From the NCBI GenBank assembly GCA_015065075.1, contig SVRA01000012.1:1-32091 (forward strand): 32,091 nucleotides of DNA, written 5' to 3'. The notes under the pieces were generated by a model. The model was not told where the DNA came from and searched no databases. It saw nothing but the letters and a program-made list of their open reading frames with translations. The translations under genes were made by a program, and so were the position numbers. Positions 7,152 through 16,455 of this stretch are shown here, piece after piece. This DNA comes from Oscillospiraceae bacterium. Its GTDB lineage: Bacteria; Bacillota; Clostridia; Oscillospirales; CAG-272. Numbering within the stretch: position 1 is the first letter of the stretch; every line of letters begins with the position of its first letter.

Positions 7152-8984
7152 ATGGATAAAGATAAAAACACTCCTCAAAACGAGAATCCGATCGAGAGTT
7201 CTCGGACACCAAAGCTCCCCAAGGGATTTGCGCTGACTTATATCGGTATTTTTGCAGCTATGCTGATCATTCCTACTATAATCTGGGGCGCTTTGATGAT
7301 AGCGTGCAGATTCTCGCCCGAGCTTTACGACACCATCAATCCCCCCGCAGATGAATCGCAGGGTATGGCGGGAGAAAAGATCGCAGAGTTTCCCACGACC
7401 TTCAAAATTAAGACGTATACCGCCGAGGTTGAGGCGTGGTACGACGATCATCTGCCTTTCAGATCCTTGATACGTAACTCGTACAGCGATCTTAAGGGTG
7501 CGGTCGAGCAGCCGTATGAATCGACCATTCGCCCCGCACTCATTCAGCTTTTCCACGGAAATAAAACCGTCGACGGCGGAGTTGCCGAGGTCCCCGAGAT
7601 CCCCATATTCCCCGAGGAAACATTTCCCGACATTTTTGACGAAACCACCCAGCAGTACCCCGAGGAGAGCGAGGGGAGCAAGGAGAGCGAGGAGGAGACC
7701 GTTCCCAGCTTTGAAAATGAGGAGACCTCGTCCACGGCTTGTGAGCACGTATACGACGTAGGCGTGATAGAGGTCGAGCCGACCTGCACAGACTGGGGCG
7801 TTATGAAATATTCCTGCACGAAATGCTCTCACAGCTACCGTGAATATACCGCAAAGAAATCACACGAATACGCGACCGCAATCGACACCTTCGATCTCGT
7901 AACCTGCGGCTCAAGATATGAGCGCGTTTTTAAGTGTAACGGTTGCGGACAAGAGAAGGACGAGTCGGGTATCAAGCAGCACAAAAACCACAAAAAGATA
8001 AAAACTGTCCAACCCTCTTATACTTCATACGGATACGTCTTAGCAAGCTGTAAATATTGCGGCGGAGAATACAGAACCGAGATCAAGGCCAAACCCTACG
8101 ATACCTCTTACGCTGTTGAGCGCGTTTGGAACAACCAAGCCATCGAGGGCAGACATCAATGGCTGTATTATCTCGGCGACAGCAGCATGGCGTACTATCA
8201 AGGCACGAATCTATTGAGCGACTCCGAATTAGAATATTACAAATCGATCCTCGTTCAACTTGACGAAATATGCAAGGCAAAGGGTATCACTCTTCAGATA
8301 TGTATCTGGCCAAATAAAGAGCAGGTATATCCCGAATATTATCTAGGTGCCGACGTTATAAACGAATATAAGCGCGTCGAACGACTTGTGGATTATATAC
8401 ACGACAACTCCGAGGTCAAGATCGTTTATCCTTTAGATGAGTTGACGGCTGCCAAGCCCTATTGGGACGTATATTACAAATTCGATACCCACTGGAATAG
8501 AGCAGGGGCGTTTATCGGATATCAGGCAATGATGGAAAGCTTGGGTCTTGAGACTATGAATCTTTATCGGCTTCCCGTAAAAGAATACGAGTACAACGGG
8601 GGAGATCTTTTCAGTATTGGTAAAATTAACAGCGCTTACTATTCAGGAGGAGTTGACTACGGCATTACATATCGCTCGAATATAACGACAGATTCGTATT
8701 TTGGAGCAGACGGCGCGGGCGACATCAGACACACGACCGCGGCAAACGCTACGAACGATTGCAATTTCGTTATGCTTGCCGATTCCTACAGATGCTTTCA
8801 GTTAGACCTTCTCCAAAGGGATTTTTCGGATTGCTATCTCTGTCACAGAAATCAGGTTGGTGATCCGATGACGGTAGAGGCGATAAAGAATGCCGATATT
8901 CTCGTTCTTGCCGCTGTTGAGCGATACGATTACGATATCTTCGCCACGGCTCAACATATTATAAATATTCTTTCTCAAGAATAA
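7152..8984 (+). CDS. DHHW-type (AlgJ/AlgX-like) membrane-anchored protein with an inserted three-unit CxxC module
   Basis: N-terminal TM; VEAWYDDHLPFRSLIRNSYSDLKG; GDSSMAYYQG; YKFDTHWNRAGAFIGYQAMM; VMLADSYR; internal CTKC/CNGC/CKYC repeats. Confidence 0.8.
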   Translation: MDKDKNTPQNENPIESSRTPKLPKGFALTYIGIFAAMLIIPTIIWGALMIACRFSPELYDTINPPADESQGMAGEKIAEFPTTFKIKTYTAEVEAWYDDHLPFRSLIRNSYSDLKGAVEQPYESTIRPALIQLFHGNKTVDGGVAEVPEIPIFPEETFPDIFDETTQQYPEESEGSKESEEETVPSFENEETSSTACEHVYDVGVIEVEPTCTDWGVMKYSCTKCSHSYREYTAKKSHEYATAIDTFDLVTCGSRYERVFKCNGCGQEKDESGIKQHKNHKKIKTVQPSYTSYGYVLASCKYCGGEYRTEIKAKPYDTSYAVERVWNNQAIEGRHQWLYYLGDSSMAYYQGTNLLSDSELEYYKSILVQLDEICKAKGITLQICIWPNKEQVYPEYYLGADVINEYKRVERLVDYIHDNSEVKIVYPLDELTAAKPYWDVYYKFDTHWNRAGAFIGYQAMMESLGLETMNLYRLPVKEYEYNGGDLFSIGKINSAYYSGGVDYGITYRSNITTDSYFGADGAGDIRHTTAANATNDCNFVMLADSYRCFQLDLLQRDFSDCYLCHRNQVGDPMTVEAIKNADILVLAAVERYDYDIFATAQHIINILSQE

Positions 8985-9052
8985 ACAAAAAGCAATGCCG
9001 ATCTCTACGTGTCGCGTTCTTGCTGTAGAGATCATGAAAACCAAATAAACCA

Positions 9053-9086
9053 AAATCCATCACGGGCGGATGCCTGTGATGGATTT
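9053..9086 (+). terminator. Rho-independent terminator after the DHHW gene
   Basis: AAATCCATCACGGGC-GGAT-GCCTGTGATGGATTT followed by TTCTTT. Confidence 0.8.
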
Positions 9087-9266
9087 TTCTTTATACTCTG
9101 CCTCCCAAAGATCATGTCATCATAAACAGTGATAATATTCATCAAATATCCCGATTTTTTGTTGTCAACCTCGGTTTTATAACATTTCGTAAACATTTCA
9201 CAAAAAAATCAAAAACAATCGGATAATATAATAAAACTGCAAAACGACATAAAGGAGAATTTTAAA

Positions 9267-9632
9267 ATGGCAAAGAATACTAACAACAAACCCCTTATCA
9301 TTGCAGGTATCTGTGCAGGCGTTGCCGCTCTCGCAGTAGGGCTTGGCAAGGCATTCAAGAGCATGAAGGCAACCGCAAAGGCACAGCACGAGGTAGACAA
9401 GGCGGAGTTTGAGGCGGCAAAGGCCGAGGCAAAGGCAAGTTTTGAGGAAAACAGAGGTCACAACACTTATGCAAAGGCAAAAGCTGATGCAAAGAAAAGC
9501 TGGGACGATGCTCATATGAGCCCCTCCGAGAGATCCGCTAAAATGCAAGAGGAGTGTGCCGCAAAAACTGCTGAAGCAAAGGCAAGAACCGAGGCAGCAA
9601 ACGCTCGTTACGAAGCGGCAAAAAAGAAATAA
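9267..9632 (+). CDS. Small membrane-anchored Ala/Lys/Glu-rich helical protein
   Basis: AAGGAG SD; hydrophobic segment PLIIAGICAGVAALAVGLG then long KAEAKA/EAAKAEAKA helix. Confidence 0.75.
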   Translation: MAKNTNNKPLIIAGICAGVAALAVGLGKAFKSMKATAKAQHEVDKAEFEAAKAEAKASFEENRGHNTYAKAKADAKKSWDDAHMSPSERSAKMQEECAAKTAEAKARTEAANARYEAAKKK

Positions 9633-9647
9633 AAAACAAACGACATA

Positions 9648-9673
9648 AGCGAGGCGCGAAAATGCGGCTCGCT
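9648..9673 (+). terminator. Possible terminator hairpin
   Basis: AGCGAGGCGC-GAAAAT-GCGGCTCGCT (one mismatch); no adjacent T-run. Confidence 0.4.
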
Positions 9674-9682
9674 CGTGTTGCG

Positions 9683-9705
9683 TTTTATATAAACGTTATA
9701 TAAAA
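9683..9705. promoter_or_regulatory. Inverted repeat upstream of the ABC operon
   Basis: TTTTATATAA-ACG-TTATATAAAA immediately before the SD of the first ATPase gene. Confidence 0.45.
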
Positions 9706-9716
9706 AGGAGAAAGCA

Positions 9717-10619
9717 ATGAACGCAATAGAAATAAGAGATCTGTCCAAAAGCTTCCGCGGAATGTATGCGGTGGATCACCTGAATATGACGGTTCCCGTC
9801 GGCGCGATCTACGGTTTTATCGGTGAGAACGGCTCGGGAAAATCGACGACCGAAAAGCTGATCTGCGGTCACCTTGTTGCCGACTCGGGCTCGATCAAGC
9901 TCTTTGGCAAGGATTTTACCGACGCAGGTGTCCGCGTGAGAGTCGGCGCACTCATTGAAAACGCGGGTTGCTTCCCGAATTCGAGCGTATATCAGAATCT
10001 TCGTATGCAGACCATCAACCTCGGGCTTGAAAATCCCGACGAGGAGATCAGAAGAGTGCTTGAGATCGTGCGTATGGAGGACAACGCGAACCTCAAATTC
10101 AAAAAATGCTCGCTTGGCATGAAGCAGAGGATCGGCATCGCAATGGCGCTGCTCGGCGATCCCGCACTCCTCATTCTCGACGAGCCGATCAACGGTCTTG
10201 ACACCGACGGCATGAGAATTATGAGAGAAATTCTCGTTGATATTACAAAAAATTACGGCTGCACCGTTCTCATTTCCTCGCACATCCTCGGCGAGCTTGA
10301 AAAGATCGCGACTCACTACGGAATCATCCGCCAGGGCAGAATGATCATGGAGCTTTCGGCAGAGGAGATGGATTCGAGAGCGCAGGTCTTCGTGTCGCTC
10401 AAAACAAAGGATATGCAGGGTGCAAAAGAGGTGCTTCGGGCAAAATTTGACACCGTCCGCGAGGAAGACGGCTATCTTCGTGTCTACGACGTCGACGATA
10501 CCGCCGCGATCGTGGATACGCTGATGAAAAACGGCCATATCCCAAGCGAGATCAAGAAAAATAAGATCGGACTCGAGGAATATTACGTCGAGCTGATGAG
10601 CGAAAAGGAGGACAAATGA
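9717..10619 (+). CDS. ABC transporter ATP-binding protein (BcrA/LanF-like)
   Basis: Walker A GENGSGKST, signature CSLGMKQR, Walker B ALLILDEPINGLD. Confidence 0.93.
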   Translation: MNAIEIRDLSKSFRGMYAVDHLNMTVPVGAIYGFIGENGSGKSTTEKLICGHLVADSGSIKLFGKDFTDAGVRVRVGALIENAGCFPNSSVYQNLRMQTINLGLENPDEEIRRVLEIVRMEDNANLKFKKCSLGMKQRIGIAMALLGDPALLILDEPINGLDTDGMRIMREILVDITKNYGCTVLISSHILGELEKIATHYGIIRQGRMIMELSAEEMDSRAQVFVSLKTKDMQGAKEVLRAKFDTVREEDGYLRVYDVDDTAAIVDTLMKNGHIPSEIKKNKIGLEEYYVELMSEKEDK

Positions 10620-10620
10620 G

Positions 10621-11457
10621 ATGACGCGCGAACTGAATTTTGAATCGCCAAGCTTTATCAAAAGACTCAAGGGAATGCTCGGTGTAGATTTTTACCGACT
10701 TTTCCATACGCCCCTGTTTTACATTTTCATTGCTATCGCGGCGATAATTCCCGCGATGGTGTCGGCAATGACGATGATGCCCGACCAGAACGGACAGATG
10801 ATGGAGCCTCTTTATTCAAACGTCTGGCAGATCATCGCCGCGAGCAAATCGCTTTACGTTATCGAGGGAATCGCCGACTACGCAAATATGAATATGGTAT
10901 TCATCTTCGGCGGAATCATGGTCTCGATCTTCATCGGACACGACTACAAATCAGGCTACGTCAAGCAGCTCTTTACCACCCACGCGAAAAAGCAGGATTA
11001 TATGATCTCAAAGACCCTCGCTTGCGCTTTCGCAATGGCTTGTATGTGCATAACCTACCTTATAGGCGGCACCGTGGGCGGTCTGCTCGTGGGCTACGAG
11101 ACCGACGTCAACGTCGGCTCGCTGATAATCGCGATTCTCGGTAAGATCATAATGTCGCTCGGCTGGGCAAGCCTTTACACATTCCTCAACGTCATTTTCA
11201 GAAAATACTTCGGTGTTTCGATCGCCTCGTCCTTCTTCTTCGGCACGGGAATTCTGATCATCGGTGTGGCGGCGATAGTTGAGAGTCTGTCACTCCCGAC
11301 CTCCTTCCTCAATATCTTCCTTTACGGCGCTTCGGTCAACGCCAACCTCTCAAGCAATTTCGGTGCACTGATCGTCTGCTTGCTCGTCTCACTTGTCTGG
11401 ACAGTTATCTATAACCTTGCGGGCACGTTGATACTCTCGAAGTGCGACGTATATTAA
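10621..11457 (+). CDS. ABC transporter permease (BcrB/ABC-2 type)
   Basis: Multi-TM; FIGHDYKSGYVKQLFTTHAKKQDYMISKTLA typical of the first extracytoplasmic/TM boundary of ABC-2 permeases; adjacent to ATPase. Confidence 0.85.
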   Translation: MTRELNFESPSFIKRLKGMLGVDFYRLFHTPLFYIFIAIAAIIPAMVSAMTMMPDQNGQMMEPLYSNVWQIIAASKSLYVIEGIADYANMNMVFIFGGIMVSIFIGHDYKSGYVKQLFTTHAKKQDYMISKTLACAFAMACMCITYLIGGTVGGLLVGYETDVNVGSLIIAILGKIIMSLGWASLYTFLNVIFRKYFGVSIASSFFFGTGILIIGVAAIVESLSLPTSFLNIFLYGASVNANLSSNFGALIVCLLVSLVWTVIYNLAGTLILSKCDVY

Positions 11458-11477
11458 TGAAAGGATCTTCACAGAGT

Positions 11478-12380
11478 ATGAATGCAATAGAAACCAAAAA
11501 TCTTTCAAAAAACTTCGGCGTAAAGCAAGCCGTTTGCGGTCTTGATATGACCGTGCCTATGGGCGCGATCTACGGCTTTATCGGCGAGAACGGCTCGGGC
11601 AAATCGACCACCGAGAAGATGATATGCGGACTTATTCCCGTCAGTAGCGGCTCGATAAAGCTTTACGGCAGAGATCACACCGACGGCGACGTAAGAGCCA
11701 AGATCGGAGTGCTTATCGAAGCCCCCGGATGCTTTCCGGGACTTACAGTCTGGGATAATATGATGCTTCAGGCGGCAAATCTGGGCATTGAAAACCCCGA
11801 AAAAGAGGTCATAAAGGTGCTCAAGACCGTGAGAATGGAGGGCGCGGCATCCAACAAATTCAAAAATTGTTCGCTCGGTATGAAGCAGAGGGTCGGAATC
11901 GCGATGGCGCTCCTTGGCGATCCCACTCTGCTCGTTCTCGACGAACCCCTTAACGGACTTGATGCCGACGGTATGAGAATTATGCGAGAGGTCTTTCTCG
12001 ATATAGTCAAGGACGGCAAGCGCTCAATCGTCGTGTCCTCGCACCTGCTCGGCGAGCTGCAAAAGGTCGCAACTCACTACGGCATTATCCGCCACGGAAA
12101 AATGATTGTCGAGATGACCGCAGAGGAGCTTGATGCAAGCTGTCGCACCTACGGTGCGCTTCAAAGCGCAGACGTAAACAGAACGAAAACGCTTCTCGGC
12201 TGCAAATATTCGCGAGTTGAGGAGGACGAGGCGGGATTTTTGCGCGTGTACGACGACGTGACTCCCGAGGAGATCGTGTCCTATCTTTACGAAAACAATA
12301 TTACACTCACCGAGCTTAAGACCGACAAGATCGGACTTGAGGAGTACTATATAGATCTGATGAACGGAGGCAAGAAATGA
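11478..12380 (+). CDS. ABC transporter ATP-binding protein, tandem paralogue of 9717-10619
   Basis: GENGSGKSTTEKMICG, CSLGMKQRVGIAMALLGDPTLLVLDEPLNGLDADGMRIMRE; near-collinear with first copy. Confidence 0.92.
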   Translation: MNAIETKNLSKNFGVKQAVCGLDMTVPMGAIYGFIGENGSGKSTTEKMICGLIPVSSGSIKLYGRDHTDGDVRAKIGVLIEAPGCFPGLTVWDNMMLQAANLGIENPEKEVIKVLKTVRMEGAASNKFKNCSLGMKQRVGIAMALLGDPTLLVLDEPLNGLDADGMRIMREVFLDIVKDGKRSIVVSSHLLGELQKVATHYGIIRHGKMIVEMTAEELDASCRTYGALQSADVNRTKTLLGCKYSRVEEDEAGFLRVYDDVTPEEIVSYLYENNITLTELKTDKIGLEEYYIDLMNGGKK

Positions 12381-13198
12381 TGGAAAACAGCGTAAAATTC
12401 GAGTCGGTTGGATTTAGCAAACGACTTCGCAGTATGCTTCGAGTCGATTTTCGCAGAATGTGGAGATCGAGATACTTCTATATTCTGATCGCTTGCGCGC
12501 TCCTTATTCCGATCGTTATGACGGTCATGATGAACATGATGGACGGTACTGAGAGTATCGATCAGCAGACGGGAGAAACAGTGATAATGGAGGGCCCCGA
12601 GAGTGCTTGGCAGAATCTGGGCACGCTTCCGAGCGAGGAGAAGGTCAAGGGTGCTGAAATATTCGCTATGTGTAACATAAATATGGCGTTTATGGGTGTT
12701 TCGGTGTTTGTTTGCCTCTTTATTTCGGAGGATTTTCGTAGCGGATATTCGAAAAATCTATTTACAGTCCGCGCAAAAAAGGGTGATTACGTAACCTCAA
12801 AGACGCTCGCGGGATTTATTTGCGGTGCGCTTATGCTGATAGCTTATTTTATCGGCACGATCCTCGGCGGAGCTATCGCAGGTCTGTCCTTCGACCTGTC
12901 GGCTTACAACCTGACCGCGATGAACATCGTGATGAGCATGATCGCAAAGATCCTTCTGATGCTCGTGTTCGTTTCAATCTTCACACTGATCAGCGTGGCG
13001 GCAAAGCAGAGGACATGGCTTTCGATCTGCGGAAGCCTTGGCGGCGGTATGCTGCTCTTTATGATGATCGATCTGGTCGCCGCGCCCGTCGGCTCGACCG
13101 CGATAAACGTCGCACTCTGCCTCTTTGGAGGAGCATTGTTCGCGCTCGGACTCGGCGCATTCAGTAATTTGGTGCTCAAAAAGACGAGTTTAGTGTAA
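12377..13198 (+). CDS. ABC transporter permease, tandem paralogue of 10621-11457
   Basis: ESVGFSKRLRSMLRVDFRRMWRSRYFYILIA aligns with ESPSFIKRLKGMLGVDFYRLFHTPLFYIFIA of the first permease; EDFRSGYSKNLFTVRAKKGDYVTSKTLAG. Confidence 0.87.
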   Translation: MMENSVKFESVGFSKRLRSMLRVDFRRMWRSRYFYILIACALLIPIVMTVMMNMMDGTESIDQQTGETVIMEGPESAWQNLGTLPSEEKVKGAEIFAMCNINMAFMGVSVFVCLFISEDFRSGYSKNLFTVRAKKGDYVTSKTLAGFICGALMLIAYFIGTILGGAIAGLSFDLSAYNLTAMNIVMSMIAKILLMLVFVSIFTLISVAAKQRTWLSICGSLGGGMLLFMMIDLVAAPVGSTAINVALCLFGGALFALGLGAFSNLVLKKTSLV

Positions 13199-13235
13199 AA
13201 AAAGCGAAAATGCAAACAAAATCTTAACATTTAGG

Positions 13236-13244
13236 TGTTATAAT
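13236..13244 (+). promoter_or_regulatory. Extended -10 promoter for the two-component genes
   Basis: TGTTATAAT (TGn-TATAAT), no clear -35. Confidence 0.5.
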
Positions 13245-13275
13245 ACAGTTAAAGCTGACAGTCGGAGGAAAAATT

Positions 13276-13947
13276 ATGTTTAAGATACTTGTAGTTGAGG
13301 ATGACAGAGACCTCAATCGCTCGGTCTGTTCATTTTTGAATAACAACGGCTACGAGGCGGTCGGCAGCTTGTGCGCCGAGGACGCCTACGACGAGATGTA
13401 CAAGACCACCTTTGACCTCATCATTTCAGATATTATGATGCCGAATATAGACGGATTTGAGTTTGCGAAAACAGTTCGTTCGCTCAACAACGATATCCCG
13501 ATACTTTTCGTCACGGCGCGTGATGATTTCGCTTCCAAGCAAAGAGGCTTCAGAGTCGGCGCGGACGATTATATGGTCAAGCCGATCGACCTTGACGAGA
13601 TGTTCTTGCGAATTGGCGCGCTTCTGCGCCGCGCGAAGATCGCGTTGAGCCGCCGTCTTGAGATCGGCAGCTTCGTTATGGATGCCGACGAGAGAACTGC
13701 AAGCCTTGGCGACGAGGAGATCGCACTGACCACAAGAGAATTCGACATTCTCTATAAGCTTTTGTCCTACCCGAAAAAGACCTTCACCCGAACACAGCTT
13801 ATGGACGAATTTTGGGACGTGGATACGCAGTCGGGCACTCGCACGGTCGACGTCTATATGACCAAGCTCCGCGCAAAGCTTTCGGATTGCGATTCCTTTG
13901 AGATAGTGACTGTGCACGGACTGGGCTATAAGGCGGTGCTCAAATGA
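13276..13947 (+). CDS. Response regulator, OmpR/PhoB family
   Basis: KILVVEDDRDLNRSV, FDLIISDIMMPNIDGFEFAK, VTARDD, GADDYMVKPID, winged-helix ALTTREFDILYKLLSYPKKTFTRTQLMDEFW. Confidence 0.95.
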   Translation: MFKILVVEDDRDLNRSVCSFLNNNGYEAVGSLCAEDAYDEMYKTTFDLIISDIMMPNIDGFEFAKTVRSLNNDIPILFVTARDDFASKQRGFRVGADDYMVKPIDLDEMFLRIGALLRRAKIALSRRLEIGSFVMDADERTASLGDEEIALTTREFDILYKLLSYPKKTFTRTQLMDEFWDVDTQSGTRTVDVYMTKLRAKLSDCDSFEIVTVHGLGYKAVLK

Positions 13948-15056
13948 GTAAGGAGACGAAAGCCAAAAGGATAGTCGCGCGGATACTTCGCGTGCTATAC
14001 CGTTATTTCACCTATTTTTTGTTCGTCGCCTTCGTTATAACCTGTAGCGTTATGCTTTTTGTCACTCTGCTTGAACGGGAGCTGGGAATCGAGCTGACGG
14101 GCGAAAATATATCATTTGCGGCAAAGATCACGTTCTGGAACGTCTTGTTCATCAGCCTTCTTATAATGGTCGTTGAAACGGTAAGGAGACGGTATATGTT
14201 CGAGCGTCCGCTGAAGCAGATCGCCAAGGCGGCAGAGCAGATGATGCTCGGCGACTTCAGCGTGCGGATACCGAGAGTTTCGGGTATCACGACCGATGAG
14301 AGCTTCAACGAGATGATAGCGAGTATAAACAAAATGGCAGAGGAGCTTGAGGGAGTTGAGACCTTGCGCTCGGATTTCATCGCAAACGTGTCTCACGAGA
14401 TGAAAACTCCGCTTGCAGTAATGCAGAATTACGGGAAATTGCTCCAAGAGAGCGATCTGACCGACGAAAAAAGGCTTGAATACGCCGCGGCTGTGAGCGA
14501 GTCCTGTCGCCGCTTGTCCGATATGATGACGAATATTCTCAAGCTCAATCGGCTTGAAAATCAACAGATTTACCCTAAAAATGAGAAATTTGACCTCTCC
14601 GAGCAGCTCTGCGAGTGCTTTTTGCAGTACGAGAGCGTCTGGGAGAGCCGAAATATCGAGATCGAGACCGAAATCGAGGACGGCGTGAGCGTCACGGGCG
14701 ATTCCGAGCTTCTCTATCTTGTCTGGAGCAATCTTTTCTCCAACGCCTTTAAATTCACCGACGACGGCGGCAAGGTCGCACTCACACTCCGTGCCGACGA
14801 AAAATACGCGACGGTCTCGGTTCGCGACACGGGCTGCGGAATGAGTGCCGAGGTCGGAGCGCACGTCTTTGAAAAGTTCTATCAGGGAGATAGCTCGCGC
14901 GCGACTCAGGGCAATGGACTCGGACTTGCACTTGTCAAGCGAGTCGTCGACATAGTCGGCGGTGAGATAAGCGTTGAAAGCGCGGTCGGTGAGGGAAGTC
15001 TGTTTACCGTCAAAATAAGGAGATTTGCAAATGGAATTCTGGAAAAAGCTCGGTAA
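13944..15056 (+). CDS. Sensor histidine kinase with two TM segments and HAMP
   Basis: FIANVSHEMKTPLAVMQNYGKLL H-box, LVWSNLFSNAFKFT N-box, VSVRDTGCGM, GNGLGLALVKRVVDI; ATGA overlap with response regulator. Confidence 0.95.
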   Translation: MSKETKAKRIVARILRVLYRYFTYFLFVAFVITCSVMLFVTLLERELGIELTGENISFAAKITFWNVLFISLLIMVVETVRRRYMFERPLKQIAKAAEQMMLGDFSVRIPRVSGITTDESFNEMIASINKMAEELEGVETLRSDFIANVSHEMKTPLAVMQNYGKLLQESDLTDEKRLEYAAAVSESCRRLSDMMTNILKLNRLENQQIYPKNEKFDLSEQLCECFLQYESVWESRNIEIETEIEDGVSVTGDSELLYLVWSNLFSNAFKFTDDGGKVALTLRADEKYATVSVRDTGCGMSAEVGAHVFEKFYQGDSSRATQGNGLGLALVKRVVDIVGGEISVESAVGEGSLFTVKIRRFANGILEKAR

Positions 15057-15921
15057 GAGCTTGCTATTTCCGCATATTGCGATAATGATAATTCTCGTTC
15101 CGATAGCAACCGTCTTTCTGGTTTGTTCGATGGTGTTTTTGGGAACCGAATCGCCGCTTGCGATAGTATCTTACGTATTGGCGGCGTATACCTTGACGGT
15201 ATGGTGCTTCAAAATACCGTATCTTATCAGATTTTTCAGAAATTTTAAAAACGAGAATAAATACGCTCGGCGCTGGCTTGAGGACGACCGCCTCCGCGTA
15301 AACGTGTCGCTCTTCGGCTCGCTTATCTGGAACGTAGCCTATGCGGCGCTTCAGCTCTGGCTTGGCTTTTTGCACAGGAGCTTCTGGTTTTACTCCTTCG
15401 CGGTCTATTATATTTTCCTCGCCGTTATGAGATTTTTTCTGGTGCGGCACAACGTGGTGCACAAGCCGGGAGAGAGGATGCGCGAGGAGCTGATAAAATA
15501 CCGCGCTTGCGGTTGGATATTCCTGGTGATGAATCTTTCGCTTTCGCTGATCGTGTTCTTTATGGTTTATTGGAACAGGACGTTTATTCATCATCAGATC
15601 ACGACTATCGCCATGGCGGCGTACACCTTTACGGCGTTTGCGGTCGCGATCGTAAATATTGTAAAATATCGCAAATATAACAGTCCGATCTATTCTGCGT
15701 CCAAGGCGATCAGTCTCGCGGCGGCTTGTGTTTCTATGCTCACGCTGACCTCAACGATGCTGACGACCTTCAGCGACGGCACGATGGACGCTTTTTCGCA
15801 AAAGCTTATGCTTGGCGGAGTAGGCTTTGCGGTCTCGGTCGTGATCGTGGTAATGGCAATAAATATGATCGTGCAGAGCACGAAGAAATTAAAGCTTTTG
15901 AATGAGGATAAAAATGGATAA
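15031..15921 (+). CDS. Multi-pass membrane protein of unknown function, co-transcribed with the two-component system
   Basis: AAGGAG SD then ATG 15031; several hydrophobic segments; overlaps histidine kinase end by 26 nt. Confidence 0.75.
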   Translation: MEFWKKLGKSLLFPHIAIMIILVPIATVFLVCSMVFLGTESPLAIVSYVLAAYTLTVWCFKIPYLIRFFRNFKNENKYARRWLEDDRLRVNVSLFGSLIWNVAYAALQLWLGFLHRSFWFYSFAVYYIFLAVMRFFLVRHNVVHKPGERMREELIKYRACGWIFLVMNLSLSLIVFFMVYWNRTFIHHQITTIAMAAYTFTAFAVAIVNIVKYRKYNSPIYSASKAISLAAACVSMLTLTSTMLTTFSDGTMDAFSQKLMLGGVGFAVSVVIVVMAINMIVQSTKKLKLLNEDKNG

Positions 15922-16312
15922 CAACGAAAATAAATTTCAGTACACCTACTCGGTCAATGAGCAGGAGGAGCTCCGAAGGATCAGAGAAAAATACACGGCG
16001 AAGGAGGAGACCAAGCTCGACAGACTCCGCCGACTTGACAAAAGCGCCTCAAACAAGGCGCAAAGTGTCGCTATAACGGTGGGTATCATCGGTGCGCTCA
16101 TTCTCGGAATGGGTATGAGCCTTGCTATGACTGATATAGGCGCGGTGATCGGACTTGCCGAGAGCCTTGCAATGATAGTCGGCATTGCGGTCGGATTTGT
16201 CGGCGGTGCGCTTGTCGCACTCGCACACCCGATCTATAGGGGAGTTCTCAAGAGCGAAAGACAAAAGATCGCACCCGAGATCCTGCGCTTGACAGATGAA
16301 TTGATGAAATAA
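15914..16312 (+). CDS. Small membrane protein with two TM segments, unknown function
   Basis: GAGGA SD then ATG 15914; charged N-terminal EQEELRRIREKYTAKEETKLDRLRRLD then two hydrophobic stretches; overlaps previous gene by 8 nt. Confidence 0.7.
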   Translation: MDNNENKFQYTYSVNEQEELRRIREKYTAKEETKLDRLRRLDKSASNKAQSVAITVGIIGALILGMGMSLAMTDIGAVIGLAESLAMIVGIAVGFVGGALVALAHPIYRGVLKSERQKIAPEILRLTDELMK

Positions 16313-16328
16313 AGAGCAGACGTAAAAC

Positions 16329-16367
16329 AGACACACCCAAAAGGATTAACTCCTTTCGGGTGTGTCT
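16329..16367. terminator. Terminator between convergent operons
   Basis: AGACACACCC-A-AAAGGA-TTAAC-TCCTTT-C-GGGTGTGTCT. Confidence 0.8.
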
Positions 16368-16455
16368 TTCTGTTGTTTCTCCGTCAAGAACAGAGAAAGA
16401 TATCGTTCTGGGCTTTTAGATCTGATCGGGTTATCCTCATCGCGAGCCAGCGGAG

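Noticed and set aside
6284-7832. Minus-strand ORFs of 273 and 251 aa
   Set aside because: Antisense to the MBOAT and DHHW genes; no motifs or SD support.
9696-10670. 324-aa minus-strand ORF
   Set aside because: Antisense to a clear ABC ATPase.
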